The notes beneath the pieces are model-generated. The model was not told the origin of the DNA. It made no database searches and worked only from the letters and a program-made list of their open reading frames with translations. From Glossina fuscipes (lineage: Eukaryota; Arthropoda; Insecta; Diptera; Glossinidae): a DNA stretch of 64,000 nucleotides. The position numbers were made by a program, and so were the translations under genes. Position 1 is the first letter of the stretch, and every line of letters begins with the position of its first letter. The stretch spans positions 16,518,841-16,582,840 of the forward strand of contig NW_023998415.1 in assembly GCF_014805625.2 (NCBI RefSeq). The letters are read 5' to 3'. Below are positions 13,320 through 26,354 of the stretch, piece by piece.

Positions 13320-14739
13320 ACTTTTATACCCATAAAATATCTAAATACGAACATCAGATGAGTTTTCTTTTTTTTTTTCTATTTTTTTTTTTTTTTTTTT
13401 TTGTACGAGGAGGGCCAATAATCCTTAGTCACACGAGATAGATTCATTATTTTCGTAATAAATTTCAATAATATCTATACCTGATTGTATTCCATAAATA
13501 ATTGCAACGTCCAAAAAATATATTGAGCAAAAAAATTCGATCGGCATCGCAAGAAAGAAATGTGTTTTACTTACGTTTGCGTCCGTTTGCAACCACAAAG
13601 TGGATGAAAATGTAAAATGCTTCTCAATTAATATTATTCAGCATTTGTATCCAATCCCTGTAAATAAATATTCACGCTATAAATTACTCGGGCTTTTTTG
13701 CAACTAAACCGTTAACTAGCTTGGAATGCACAAATCAATATATATCTGAGGTGAGCAGAACGCAATTTCAATTTTGATAGCTTTCAATATGTTTTCTTCT
13801 TGCTTCGTTCATCATCATTTGTGACACGAATGTTTACAATACCTGTGCAAATATGCACTTAACACGAAAAAAAGAAAAAAAAACAAAAAAAAAAAATAGG
13901 TCACTAAGTAATTGGGGGACCGGAAAGTAATGTCGCCTCTGTGCGTGTGGAGCTTATTAGGAATTGAAATAAATTCGTGTCAGACAACGGTGGAACTGTG
14001 AAAGAATCCTAACCATCCGAGAACATTTGCTGTAGATTGGCGGTAAAGTAAGCAAAGCAGACGCTTGAGTCTGTCCGTAGAAAAAAAAGGCTAACCGATT
14101 CCCCGCATCTAATTTATTGCTTCAGCAGCACACCCCAAAAGGCACTTCTGTGCGCTTGGTGGAGTTCTCGCTTAAAATCTGGACAAACTGCATGGAAGCG
14201 CACAATGGAATCGAGTAAGTCAGTCTGTAATTGAAAAGTGCCAAGGGATTGTCAACAGAATGATAATACAGGATGTGGAAAAAATTAACGAATTCAAATG
14301 AGAAAGGTATTGCGTCACTCATCATCCCCGCCAGATATTGCGCCATCACATTTCCATTTATTCCGATTGCAAAAAAATGTGCAAAATCCCAAATGTCCAA
14401 AATAACATATGCAGATATCTTGCTTAAAAACCAATTGACTCTTATCGATCCGTCATTGAAAATTTGCACACTAAATGGCAAACAGTTAATGATAACGCGG
14501 TTGATTACATAATTGATTAAAAAAAATAAAAAAATCGATTTAATTTTAACATATTTCTTGATGCCCCCAATATTACTTTTTAGGCTTTTTTTTATACATG
14601 ATGTTTGTGATGAGATGTGTGTATGTTAACTTTCTCGTTGAGTATGCAACATTGAAATGTATGTCCGTCTTCTTGCGCTAAAATTTACAATTATATTCTT
14701 TGATCGATTTCTTACAAGAAATAAGTAATAGAGAGCGAA

Positions 14740-14779
<40 letters not shown>

Positions 14780-15236
14780 GGCGTAAGTTTCCCATTACTG
14801 CACTGAATGAAAGGGATACGTGCACTAGAATAAGGTACGCGATAGTCTTAAGTGCAAGAATTTTTGTAATATTTATTATGACAAATATATATTAGCAGGC
14901 GGGCATTTAAAGAATCGATACGAACCAAATATAATCTCTTTTCTTTTTCTTCTTTTTCTTGCTTTACTGAAGGCACTTGTAAGATTTCGTATAACGAATA
15001 TCGTCATAATTGTGGTTTCGCATGTTGTGTTGTTTTCCTTCTTATTTTGCAATTAATTACAAAAAAATTTTGTTACATCTACGTGCCTGTATATTTGCAT
15101 ATTATATCGGTTCATATTTATTATTGTGGTTGAACAACAAAAAACATTTGATATGTTTTTCCTACACTTGCTGCGTGCAATTGAAATTTTATATAGTTTG
15201 GGAATGAAACCTTCTTCAAAAAAAAAAAAAAAAAAA
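13320..15236. other. Intergenic DNA, possible transposon scrap
   Basis: No gene is supported. A segment beginning near 13908 (gggggaccggaaagtaatgtcg) resembles the outer end of a mariner-type element, but I found no matching opposite terminus. The 119-codon minus-strand frame at 14122-14481 resembles no transposase block I can identify. A (GA)n microsatellite lies at 14742-14774. Confidence 0.4.
14742..14774. repeat. (GA)n microsatellite
   Basis: About 16 GA units within a longer purine-rich stretch. Confidence 0.85.
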
Positions 15237-15850
15237 AAAAACAAATAAGAACATTATAGTCGGGCAAGACCAACCATTAAATACCTTACACCATAATTTT
15301 CATCATCACATATTAAAACTTGGGCTTTTTTGCTCTATAAAAAAAATCAATTTTCAAAAAAATCCTTATTAAGGTAGGGCGCAAAAACTAGACCAAGATG
15401 GTTCAAATTTGGCATAGTTAATTTTTTTTATCACAAATTACTATAATGAATTCGTGCGAATTTCAGTTTTTGATATATGAGAGGAGTGGGTTCGAAAATT
15501 GCCCCCAGCCTATCCAAAGATTTCATACCAATGTAAAATGCCCAAATGCTACTACTTACTCACTTTTGCTGAGAAATTTTGAAAATGTTAATTTTTTCCC
15601 CCGCACAACGACTTTTCAGAAAAATGGATCAATCCGAACCATTTTCAATAGTGTTCGTCCTTGGGTCAAAACACGTAGCCGGACCAAATTTCAGCGAAAT
15701 ATCACCAAAAAATGTGACCCGTAACTTGAACACATCAGACGGACAGATGGACATACACACTTAGATCAATTCGATTTATGATTCTAAATGGATCGGTATA
15801 ATAAAGGGCGGATCTATCTTATGCTCTTCTGCGTTTTACGCACTACCGCA
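15237..15850 (+). mobile_element. DINE-1/mini-me-like dispersed repeat, copy B
   Basis: The head, aacaaataagaacattatagtcggg, matches the reverse complement of 62833-62883 in copy F. The interior has the conserved block around 'aaaatttcagcgaaatatcacc' and 'ccttgggtcaaaac', shared with copy D at 27580-27650. The segment acggacagatggacata then atcaattcg near 15740-15770 is the GTCY-type core. The 92- and 61-codon frames over it are fortuitous. Confidence 0.65.
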
Positions 15851-16740
15851 CTAACTTAATATACCCCTTAATGTACCACAAGTGACGTAGGATATAATAA
15901 TAATTTAAAATTTCATATTAGAGATAGAAATTATATCAAATTTTGAAAGGTCCATGCAAAGTCTTATATTTGCATAAAAAGAAACGTTTAGAGACGCTCT
16001 TCATTGTAGACATACTACCGCTCTCGCTTTTGTTGTTGTTTTTTTTTTTTTTTTTTTTTGTTCTGTCTGTGTCTGTGTCGTGTAAAAATAGTTTGCATAC
16101 CAATGTTTACAAGCGTTTCGCATTTTAATTATAGTATTTAATATTGTATGGATATGCATACATAGTAGGGATTGTACACAAAAGAAAAAATTTCAATCAA
16201 TTCAGAACATTTCCAAACCGTATCGCATTCAATATATTCCTAATGTCTAACGAAACAATACCGGCGTTTAACATGTATTTTAAAATCAAGTTTCGAATTT
16301 GCTGATCATCGATTTATTATCATTGGACGGACTATTTTAGTCTTTCAATTCAATTCTCAGGCTCAATCTTTCCTTACTCGGTCAAACATTTACTCAATAA
16401 TAAAGTTTTTCGTATAATTTATATGAACCGATTAAATTAAACTAATTTTGTGCCGTCTCTCTGTTGACACTATTTGCATTATGCATTAGTTCAAAGCTAC
16501 TCAAGCCCTCAAGCAAGCGATGTCCGCATGCCTCGCTTGAAAGAGTGAAAAAAATGATATTCAATCTCTATAATAAGATACGGCCTATAGCATGGATGGC
16601 GATGCATCAAAACTTATGCAAACAGGCTTTGTCCATTTTTTCGGGAGTCATTAAAGGTGCGCGCATGCTTCTGGCATTGTTGTGATGGAAGACGACAGTT
16701 TTGCTTTAGTTGAATTTTGCGCTTTAATCGCATCAACTAC

Positions 16741-16824
16741 TGTTGGTAGAGAGGGGAATCAATCGCTTGTCGGAGTTGAACGAATGCAAGTTAATCACTT
16801 GCACCACGCCACTGCTTTTCAGAA
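16741..16824 (-). mobile_element. tRNA-like segment, probable decayed SINE head
   Basis: On the minus strand there is a good RNA polymerase III A box (TGGTGCAAGTG, matching TRGYNNARNNG). About 31 bp later comes a near-perfect B box (GATTGATTC against GWTCRANNC, one mismatch). The spacing is that of a tRNA. No intact cloverleaf with a full acceptor stem is seen, so a tRNA-derived SINE remnant or a tRNA pseudogene is more likely than a working tRNA. It differs from the SINE at 19304. Confidence 0.4.
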
Positions 16825-17505
16825 TTCATTTTCCCTATGAACCGAATCGTTGTCTCCTCCGATATTGACACCATATCGTGACGAAGAGTGAAATCTCTTT
16901 CTTTCAATGAGTAAATGTTTCGTATACAAGCTAGTTATTCAAGCTTCACGTAATGTTTTACTTTGCTCACTTGAGTGTAAAATCAATGTAGCTTTTCAGC
17001 AATGAGAAGCAGAATACTGCTAAAGCACTGATAACGTTATGCTTTAGTCGAAGAATGATTTTGTAAGAAATTCTCCGCATTAGTGTTTTAAGCCCTTAAG
17101 ATTTAAAAAAAAATAATACAAGTTATGTGACAAGTAAATGTTGTACTCTATGTCCGCTATGCGTGATAAAAGTTCTACGATAACATTTTTAAAAAATTGA
17201 ACTTGTCAGTCGTTAAGAGTATGCATCAATCGAAGAACTGTGCAAAGAACATTAATTGCTTGGTCTCATCTAAAATGAAGAATCGTTTATAGGCGGCCGA
17301 AGTGACGCCTCTTGAAAGTCGTGCAACATCATCAACGAGTTTTCTAAGAAAAACAATATTGACCAAAAAGATCACTTTGCGGTAATGTAGCGATATATCA
17401 GGATTCACAATCGTCCTGAACAACCCGGCCGGCTTAAATGGCAAAAGTGTGTAGACAATAAAGGCGCATAATTTAATATAAGTACACAGCACACTTTGCC
17501 TATTA

Positions 17506-17537
<32 letters not shown>

Positions 17538-18499
17538 TTCATCCTTGACGATCTAATATGTGGTGAGTGAGTATAGGGGACACAATGTCAATATGACAAT
17601 CAAGTCAATGTATTGCTTTGATTTGTAAACAGAGGGGGGCCGACAGTAGTTAGTGGCATTATAACTGCTGGACGCAATGACAATATAGCCAGCACTGATT
17701 GTGCACTAAAATGTAAATTCTTCGAAGTCACGCATCGTATTCATGCATATTTATGCATATCTATATCATCATAAAAACTAGCTTAGGGGCATTATTTCTT
17801 TTTTTTTTTGTTTTTTTGGAGTGTACTTATAACTATGCACATAAACGAGATAATTACACATTATTCGCATTGTACAAATAAATTAAGAAACTAAAAGGCA
17901 TATATTTGCAAAAAAAAAAAATGCTTAATTTTTTATTTACATATAGAGATCGATATGTTAACACAATAAATAGCAAGCATAGCATGCCAATGCAAATGTA
18001 TTTGCATTTAAACGTATTTATTGACCGACAAGAATGAAAGTTATGAACGTGTGTGTATATGTATGTGTGTGTGTTTGTATATATTTGTATGTGTATGTGT
18101 ATGTTTTTAACTCTGATCATTGAATAGAAACGCAGTTTAAAATGATGTAATTTGTTGTTATTTATCAGCCACTGTCAGGGCTTCAGTGTTAATGAGAAAC
18201 AACATTTAAATGATTAATTATACCCTGACAGTAAATTTATTTGTTTCCACCCTTATTGCGAGATAAGATTCTATTTATTTTATCGTTAGGTTTACACTAT
18301 AAAATTGCAAAATTTTCAATCAAAATAATTTTGACCAAATTTTGATCTACATTTTATTATTGAAATTCTATTGTAACTCTTACTTAAAGATATACATAGT
18401 ACTACGATATCGTATATGTGTCAGATTGGAAACTTATTGAGTAATGTCATATATTTTAATTAAACACTTTTATATAAGTTACAAATCGTTTACGCATCC

Positions 18500-18915
18500 T
18501 CGTATTCGGCATATTTTGGGACCTTTTGAACTTCATCTGATACCCACTACTGGAAATCGATTTGTTAACATAATGTTTTTTACATCGTTAACTCGTTACA
18601 TAGCCGATTTTGATTGAAAAATTAAATGGTTCTTATAAAAGTTCTTTATCAAATTTTACATTAGTTCCTGCTTTTTATAGATGCGGTTGTGTGCGTTTCA
18701 TGCAAATTTTCAAACTTATTTGCAAAAATCCAGAAAAGGTATTTTTACTTCTCACGGCTCGTAAACGCATTAACAGAGATATTTGAACGGACCGACGGAA
18801 AGACGCACGGAATACTCGGCAGACTTATTACGTACACGTTATATGCTTTCTAATAAGGGGTTTTTAAGCGCTACAAATGGAAAAACAGATTTCCTATACC
18901 GTCATCCTTTGACGA
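18500..18915 (+). mobile_element. Decayed DINE-1/mini-me-like repeat, copy G
   Basis: It contains the family's GTCY-type core (acggaccgacggaaagacgcacgg near 18788-18811) and the closing block 'ataccgtcatcctttgacgatgg' near 18896-18918. That block parallels 'acctctcatccttcggtgatgg' at the end of copy E. Very diverged; the boundaries are approximate. Confidence 0.4.
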
Positions 18916-19303
18916 TGGAACGGTCCAACTTAACAGAGCTACGTTAAAGCCTTTACAAGACGCTAGTGTTTGCAATTTAAATTCGAACTTATCCTCCCAC
19001 CCTTGCGAACCGCTATCAGTTATCCGGTAATAGATATAAATATGGAATCACTTTTATGCTTCACTTTTCTTTGCTTTGCTCCTTTTGCTTCAATTTATCA
19101 AAATTTAGTATTAGTATCAACGGAAAAGCACATGCCTCATAGGACAAATAAGTGCACGGTGTAGCAAGCATGATTGCTAGTTGATTGCGTGAATTTTCGG
19201 AACTCAGCATCTCTTCGAACAGTCCCTTTCGCCAAGTCTACAAAGAAATGACGTTGTTTAAAACAAAGTCCGCTTGGGGGCCATTCTCTTAAGTTAAATC
19301 CTT

Positions 19304-19470
19304 AGCAATCCGCCTGAGTGGCTGCGTAGGCAAGTGTCTCGACTTGCAACTCAATGGTCGTGGGTTCAAATGTCAAGTGCGGTAGAGTTTTTAATAAAAC
19401 CGAAAGCCTTAGATATTAGTCTTAGAATTTATTCTCTGGCAAAATTTATTAATAATAATAATAATAATAA
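19304..19470 (+). mobile_element. tRNA-derived SINE with (AAT)n tail, copy 1
   Basis: The tRNA-like head (gagtggctgcgtaggcaag, then tgggttcaaatg) has a recognisable A box with one mismatch and a good B box. A short body follows (gtttttaataaaaccgaaag, then cttagaatttattc), ending in an (AAT)n tail. The 9-bp sequence TAAATCCTT flanks the element at 19295-19303 and 19471-19479, as a target-site duplication. The head resembles Ser/Leu-type tRNAs. A second copy on the minus strand at 26355 shares head, body and tail. Confidence 0.85.
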
Positions 19471-19741
19471 TAAATCCTTGACATCCTTGAACTGAAAGCG
19501 GCTCTATATTAAGGCGAGAAGTACGTACTCCAATAGTCATATACGATTTCGTAAAAGCTTTAATACTTTATTATGAAAAGTGTCCGTTAAATACAAATGA
19601 AGCTGTGTATAAATATAATTGACTCTTTTACGTAATGCCACGCCTTTAACAATGTCAAAGCAAATTGATATTTTAATTTTAATTATGATCTTTTTTTCCC
19701 TTTTTTTTTTTTTTTTTTTTTTCTTTCATTTTCTTTAATAG

Positions 19742-20093
19742 GGGCTACAATAAATATAATGAGGATACCACATCACGTGACAGTGATTCGCTTATACAGG
19801 AATATGGAAACATCTCAACAGATGAGGTGAGCACATATTGCTGGCGGCATCCGAAAGTGCGTGAAAATTGGCGTACAGTATTGGCAGCAGTTACACTCTT
19901 GCTGGTCGGTACAGGGCTGTTTGTAATGGGAACATTTGCTGTTGCCGATCCGGCCAATACATCGCAAGGTGTTGTATTTTTTGTTGCCGGCCTAATATGC
20001 TTCATACCAGGTGCTTATCATGTTGTCTACATTTGGTTGGCTGCCAAAGGTTATCGAGGGTTTGATTTTTATCATTTGCCACTGTTTACATAA
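19742..20093 (+). CDS. TMEM230 homologue, last coding exon (partial)
   Basis: TMEM230 is a small two-pass membrane protein of secretory and recycling vesicles. This exon follows a T-rich tract and an AG acceptor (19740-19741) and encodes about 116 residues, from Gly-Tyr-Asn-Lys to the TAA at 20091-20093. Two hydrophobic segments are clear: VLAAVTLLLVGTGLFVMGTF and VVFFVAGLICFIPGAYHVVY. The family signature follows: FIPGAYH, then AAKGYRGFDFYHLP, which matches the KGYRGY..D.IP ending of vertebrate TMEM230. The reading frame is open through the acceptor, so an upstream exon with the start codon must exist. I could not identify it in the preceding 19.7 kb; it may be short or lie outside the window. 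TAA is followed by a long AT-rich 3' region. Confidence 0.85.
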
Positions 20094-20164
20094 GGTATAA
20101 ATTGTCAGGTTATTACGATTTCTTTTCCATGAAATTCAAATATTTGATATTAATCCAATTACAT

Positions 20165-20199
<35 letters not shown>

Positions 20200-21100
20200 T
20201 GCATGCATGCATGCATGCATAAATATGCACATTCATTTATAGATATATGTATACATGCATTTATATATTTATGCATATATATATATATGTATGAATGTGC
20301 GTATTTATGTATATACGTATGTCTATTACTAAACATTCAAACTATAAGTTTGTACAACAAAGCAAATAGTTTGTACTATATATACATACGTATTCACAAC
20401 TCACCCCCCCCCCCTCCCCTCCCCCTTCACATTAATTCCCACCTTAACAAATAAGCATATATTCGGGATTCGATAATAGCAAAGTATTTACAATTGACAA
20501 ACAAAATTTCTCTGTATACGTACGTCTGTCTGTCTTTAGTTTTTATTAACGAAAGACTCTCTTAGTTGTGTGGAGTTTTTTTTTTATTTTATTTTTTTAT
20601 TTTTTAATCTAATTTAGAAGCAAATCCAGTAAAACTCATGCGTACATAAGTAAGTTCATTAAATATATATATAATTTGTAGTTAATTTATGTATAATACT
20701 CTAAAGTGTAGATTATAAGTTTGGTTTATTCCACGGCGTCAGCTTTAGTTTGCTTTCCGTTTTTTTTTTTTTTTTTTTTTTTTTTTTGTCCAATCGAACA
20801 TCACATGCCTTTCTTTTGTGTTCTTACGTTGCGAGAACAATTTGAAAAGTTCATTAAATTATAACTTTAAGGTGTTTAAGGTGTCTACGTATGAGTTAAG
20901 TTAAAGTTTTTTTTGTTTTTTTCCTTTTTTTTTTTTTGTTTTGTCTTTTTACTTTTAAACTAATTATTTAATATTTTAACGCATTATGGTTGTATAAAAT
21001 ATTTGATAAAAAGAAGAAAGAAAGAAAGAAAAAAAAAGAAATTTATTTTTAATATTATTAAAATTGTCAATGATACTAAATAAATAAATATATCTCAATG
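20094..21100 (+). other. Presumed 3' UTR of the TMEM230 gene with composite microsatellite
   Basis: The DNA after the stop is AT-rich with long T runs (20581, 20761-20787) and a C-rich patch at 20404-20426. Possible polyadenylation hexamers (aataaa inside aaataaataaata) occur at about 21080-21091. The UTR extent is inferred. Confidence 0.35.
20161..20220. repeat. Compound (ACAT)n-(AC)n-(GCAT)n microsatellite
   Basis: Five ACAT units run directly into about nine AC units and then about five GCAT units. Each block differs from its neighbour by simple point changes. Confidence 0.9.
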
Positions 21101-23879
21101 AACGTATGTACGTTTTTAGTATAGTTTGTAATAATGGTATGAATGAATGTGTGCTGCATCTTAATCTTTACAATTAAAGCGAAGTAAACAAAAAAAAAAT
21201 AATAAAAAAAATAAAAATACCGAAGAAGAACAAAAACAACTGAAAAATAAATACTTCATAATATTTTTAAGCTTAGCATATATATAGATATATATATATA
21301 TATGTATGTATGAAAAGCAAAACAAAATCTCGAAAACGCCAATACAGACAAACCATATGAAATTTCAAAGTTTTTTGTTCTTGTCTCTTGTTGTTTTATT
21401 TTATTATTTATTATTTTATTGTAAAAAATTTCATTTTCTCTACACTCATCACCAAAGCTTGTAAACGAAAAAGAATTTAGAAATTTGCCAATGTCCGTCT
21501 ATCTATCTATTCGTCATTTACCTTCTCCCAATTTCTAACAATTTGAATGGAAATTTAAAATTTAACATATACATGTTAATAATAAGTTAAAAAATAATAT
21601 TGAAAAATCTCTGTACACTCAAAGCGATTTTTTGTGAAAATTTTTGCAAAATATTAAAATTGCATTTTTTATGCGATTACACGTGCTCGCGAATACTCTA
21701 CAACTATAATATTTGCGATCACTATAAACTTCCAACCGATACTCTAATCAAATCTCAATCGACCTCTCGTCTCTCTGTTTGTTTTGTTGGAACGAGAGAG
21801 ATGACGAAAACTTTGGCGTTTACTTAGTTAAAAAAATTGACATTTTATATTTAAAATCAATTATTAAAATTTGGAAGAAGAAGGAGAAGAAGAAGAATTT
21901 GCAAAATTTATTGAGCATATTTTAAGCAAACATTTATCGAAGTTATATAGGAAACGATATGAAAATAATGATGTGATTACGATTTTCATATGTTTTGTTC
22001 AATCAGATTGATATCCGAACGGTTCGTATATAGTTTCCTTGTCTAAGGTGATAAGGGTAGTCATTCATTCGTCCCTATACGAATATTTATTTATTTTTTT
22101 GGATTTTTTTTTTTTATTTGATTAAAATTATTGCAATTTTTCTCGAACAACCAAAATGAAAAGTAAGTAAAAAACGTTTACGTTCAACAATTTGCCCCAG
22201 TTACTGGGGCGAAAAATTATATTTACGGTTTCCAAAGATTTTTACCACCCGATATATATAATTTGAAAAATATTTTTTAGTAGTCGAGTAATAAAAAACT
22301 TTTCACCTTTTTGCGTAAATAATAAGTGTTGTATAAAAGCCGAGCACTCTTTAAACCGAATATCCACCACTTACTTACTATACGATTTAAGAACATTTCG
22401 TATTAAATGAAATTACGATTAGAAAAATAAATACATTTTCATTGAAGCAGGAGAAGCCCTTGACGACTACGTTGCATTTGAAGAGTTTTCAATATCGAAA
22501 AGTTCTTTACGCGTTCAAAACCAGTACGCAAGCTTTAGAAACTATCGATATTCTTGTAGATCGTGTATATATTTAGTTCGCATCATCAATTCTCTGAAAC
22601 TAAGAATTCGGTACTTGGCCGTTGTTGTGTTGTCGTTTATTATTATCTTTATGGTGAATGTAAAGCCGTGAAGGCTTTGAAAGAGAGAGAGAGGCTAACC
22701 CACTTTAACTAAACAGCTAAATAGATGACTAAGGTCAAAGCGCTATATTTCGATTATCGGATATCCCTGTGTTGAATACACTGTAACCTGAACCAATATT
22801 CGCTTTGTAAGGTACATTTCATATTCGCTATCTTTCAGCCCGTAAGGTACATAAGAATTGGAACATATTTTAATCGATCGATTGGGATTGAGGGCTTTTT
22901 ATACTATCCTTAGGGACTTATTTCTAATCGATTTCGGACAAATATGTGTTTTTGAGAAAGTTTAGAAAGTGCGCTTAGAATTATACGAACCTAAACTCTA
23001 ATGCATATTTCTAAGTATTCCACAGAAACGCAAAAATCCAATCTCTTCCTATTCCTCGACTATAGCTTATTATTTTTATAGCTATTATTCCATTTCTAAT
23101 CTATGGAAAATGACATCAAAGCCCTCGGGTCTTTGTTTACTTAATTCCCAAAAAAAATTCTGAGTTTATTTCGATAACTCCGTGGTTTTCTTGTTGAAAC
23201 CTCATGAAGCAGAAAAATCGCAGGTAGAAAGTTGACATTTAGTACATAGCAGGGCGATCAAAACATTTTCGGTAGCAAAAAAGGCTTAAGCAATGATACT
23301 AAACTTGATTAAAAAAAAAAAATAATAATAATAATAGGTAAGTTCCCGACTGCGACCAACTCTCTCTCCATATTGTTATCGCAAAAAAAGAGAAAAAAAA
23401 AAATATTTAAAAAATAAATATTCATACTTTATAGCATTGAGTGGGCGTGGCTGATTTGAATAAAAGAGGAAATTTATTTCAAGTGTCTTAAGCAGATATC
23501 TACATTTACAGACGGACTGACAAACACATCTGCAATGGTTCAGCCATCAGATCTGTGAAACTTCTTTCTTCTGAGTGCTGCAAATACTTCGACAAACGAA
23601 TGAAGTCTTAATACTATTATTGAGTAGTTGTCGCCGATTTTGTTCCATTTTTGTCCATATGCGGCAGGATCATCCATAGAATTCACATTCAAATTGTTAT
23701 TGTCGTATCTGTTGTAGTTTATAAGCCAGAGAGAGAGAGAAGAGAGGGAAATTTTCTTTGAATTTTTGAAACCGCATATGATCCCAAGTTGCTTTGTTCT
23801 GTGTTGCCGCATGTCCTTTGACCGATTTCACTCAATTTCAATAGCAATTTGCGTGCAAGAATTTCCAATCTTCAAACCA
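21101..23879. other. AT-rich intergenic DNA
   Basis: No gene is supported. A weak DINE-like segment is suspected at about 23245-23545: aagtgtcttaagcagatatctacatttacagacggactgacaaacacatctg carries a GTCY-like core. A (GAGA)n patch lies at 23730-23745. The frames at 23540-23812 (-) and 23766-24059 (+) overlap on opposite strands and look fortuitous. Confidence 0.45.
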
Positions 23880-24065
23880 ATTTTTACGACCAGGAGAAGG
23901 TATATCGCAGACATTACGCAAACAGATAGACGGACATCCCAAAATTTGCTGACCAAGAATGCAGATACTTTGTGGCTGGCGGCTTTGAAGTTTAATTATG
24001 GGTGTTGCAAACGTTTTCACAAAATGAATATACCTCTCATCCAGCAATGGCAGATGTAAAACTAC
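23880..24065 (+). mobile_element. DINE-1/mini-me-like repeat tail, copy C
   Basis: It contains acagatagacggacat (GTCY-type core), then a block reading tgaccaagaatgcagatactttgtgg, 'gggtgttgcaaacg' and 'aatatacctctcatcc'. The last block is nearly identical to the end of copy E (aatacacctctcatcc at 34755-34772). The 'gtgttgcaaac ... aatatacc' ending is characteristic of these dipteran repeats. Confidence 0.65.
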
Positions 24066-24697
24066 ATTCATTAAATTTTTAGGTTTCCCGGCTAAGTAGA
24101 TATAAAGTATGATCTTTTCATCGTTAGTAAGTAAACTTTCGGCTCAAATGTGAAAATCCACCTTGCAAACAATATGTAACGGATAAGGAAATTACATGGA
24201 TTTGGACTAACTCGTTTATATCCATCTTTCCAAATCCAATTAAAGAATATCTCTAAGTACTTCGTTAGATGTGAACGTTTCACTTTCACTATTTTGATGG
24301 TTGACATAAATTTCTTTATGAACATTTTAAAGTTTTTATCGAATCAATATGAAAGTCGCGTAAGTATTCTGTATATGCTTATGAATAAGAAAAACAACGA
24401 TATATAACATATATCATTGAAAATAGCTGATAAGATCGGGAATAGTGAAACAAGTTCATAGTCGAAATTATGATTATCTTTGCAAAATATTCGTCATGAG
24501 TTGGACACGTGATTCCGAACACTTCCGATGTTTACTTGTTTTATCTTTAAAATATTTAAGGAACGCCTAAATCACTTATCTACAATTATCTTGATTTCCA
24601 CCTTCGGCAGTGCAGGAGTTCTTGCAAACTTTTTTTCAAAGCGCAAGTCAAGTTGCATTTGGTAAACGAGTGTTTCTACAATCAATTTTTACCATGT

Positions 24698-24699
<2 letters not shown>

Positions 24700-24751
<52 letters not shown>
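24700..24751. repeat. (CT)n microsatellite
   Basis: About 26 uninterrupted CT units; the Leu-Ser repeats of the 89-codon frame over it are an artefact. Confidence 0.95.
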
Positions 24752-24754
<3 letters not shown>

Positions 24755-26354
24755 CTCTTCTCAGCACTTTTTATTTCAATAATGTTATCCTGTCATTGCT
24801 CTATTTATTTGAAAGAATTCTATTAAAGGAATATTTCTCACATCTCTCATCAAGAAATCCCATGAGACATTATATATAGTCTTGTTCAGCGAGAAAGTGT
24901 GGGTAAATGCAATGCAATATACACTCCGGTAGCTACGAAAGTCGAACAGATGTAGTTGAGCATCGAAAATCGGAATTGATTCTGTCTCACTCCCCTCCCA
25001 GGCCTTCACATAATTTTTCTTTTAAAGTGGTGGGTGGGTGGGTATTCAATGTTACTCACATTCTAATTAATATAAAAATTTCAATAAATTGTTGCAACAC
25101 ATTAGAAAACTAAACCGTCCCTTGAAATTTAATCCCATTTAAAAGAGAGAAAAAGAAAGAAAAGAGAATAAAGCAAAGAAAAAAAAAAAAAACAAAAAAA
25201 AAGCAAAAAAAAACGTAAACTTAAAGTTAAACTATAAAAGCGAGCAACTAAACATTTTATTTTTTAAAAATAGCTTTAAAAAAATAATAAAATAATTTTT
25301 CATTTTTATATAAATAGACACACATTCAAAACTCTAGATCTGAATATATATATATATATATAAAATGCTAGTTACAATATATGTATATGAGACTCTGCTA
25401 AATTATTTAAACACACAATTCAAGGCTTAATTAATATTTAATTACGAAGTGTACAAAATAAGAAAGTGTTTATTAAATATAATTAAAGTTAATTCAAATG
25501 AAGAAAAATAATCAAAAGAAAAAGAAACGAAACTGCACGAATTAAATAAAAAAAAACAACTTGAAAACAAAAGCAATCAACACACAAATGAAATTATCGA
25601 CAACCATAATAAGCATAGCGTAGAAAGAAAAATCAAGTAAACTGAAAGAGCAATAAAAAGGTTTAATAACCTTTTGAATATCAATCAACTAACAAAAAAT
25701 ATATTGAAAAACAAATACATGAATAAAAACAAAAAACAAAAAACAAATACAAATACAAAAACAAATACAAAAAAAATAAAAATAATAATTAATATTTAAT
25801 GGAGTCAAGGAGAAAAAATGAATACATTTTTGAAGCAACAAGTGTTGAAGCTGCTGTTGAAGTAGGTTCAAATGATTCGACTCGATTTATAAAACATGCA
25901 AACATGTATTTAAATAAAAGCTCATTCATTGTGTGCCAAATGATCTCCATCATTTTTAAATTTCACTTAAAAAATTTATAAAAAAAAAAATAATAATTAA
26001 ATAAACACTAAATAAATTTTGAAATCATCATTTGTTTCTTCTCAAATTTATCGATGCGTCGATGCCACTCAGCCAGCCATCCTGCCTTCCTGCCGGCCTT
26101 GTTCACTTTACGATGAAACGCGATGCATTTAACAAAGTCACGAACCGGAACAACGATCTGTCATATTTGCCTCCAAATGCTCGCTACACCCGCTACCCTT
26201 TAAGACCGCCTTCATTTCTATTCACTGTTTGCCACATATGCAATGTATTTATAAAAGACTCGCCAAAGCACAGGAAACAGGGAAGAATTATCACTTTAGT
26301 TGATGGTATCAATCAGACATTCCTTAGTTTATTTTCTATCGGCTTCTAAATCTA
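24752..26354. other. A-rich intergenic DNA
   Basis: No gene recognised. From about 25130 to 25990 the plus strand is strongly A-rich, with repeated aaataaa and caaata motifs, such as might lie in a long 3' UTR or degraded A-tail clusters. The open frame at 26032-26349 (+) has no recognisable domain. Confidence 0.4.

Noticed and set aside
13908..14481. Possible mariner end (gggggaccggaaagtaatgtcg) and 119-codon minus frame
   Set aside because: Only one end looks mariner-like; the partner end and transposase motifs are not visible, so I do not call an element.
16464..16685. 73-codon plus-strand frame
   Set aside because: No recognisable domain; adjacent to the tRNA-like segment and not supported as a gene.
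17226..17492. 88-codon minus-strand frame with a receptor-like hydrophobic start
   Set aside because: I considered a chemoreceptor fragment, but no conserved C-terminal motif or second exon is present.
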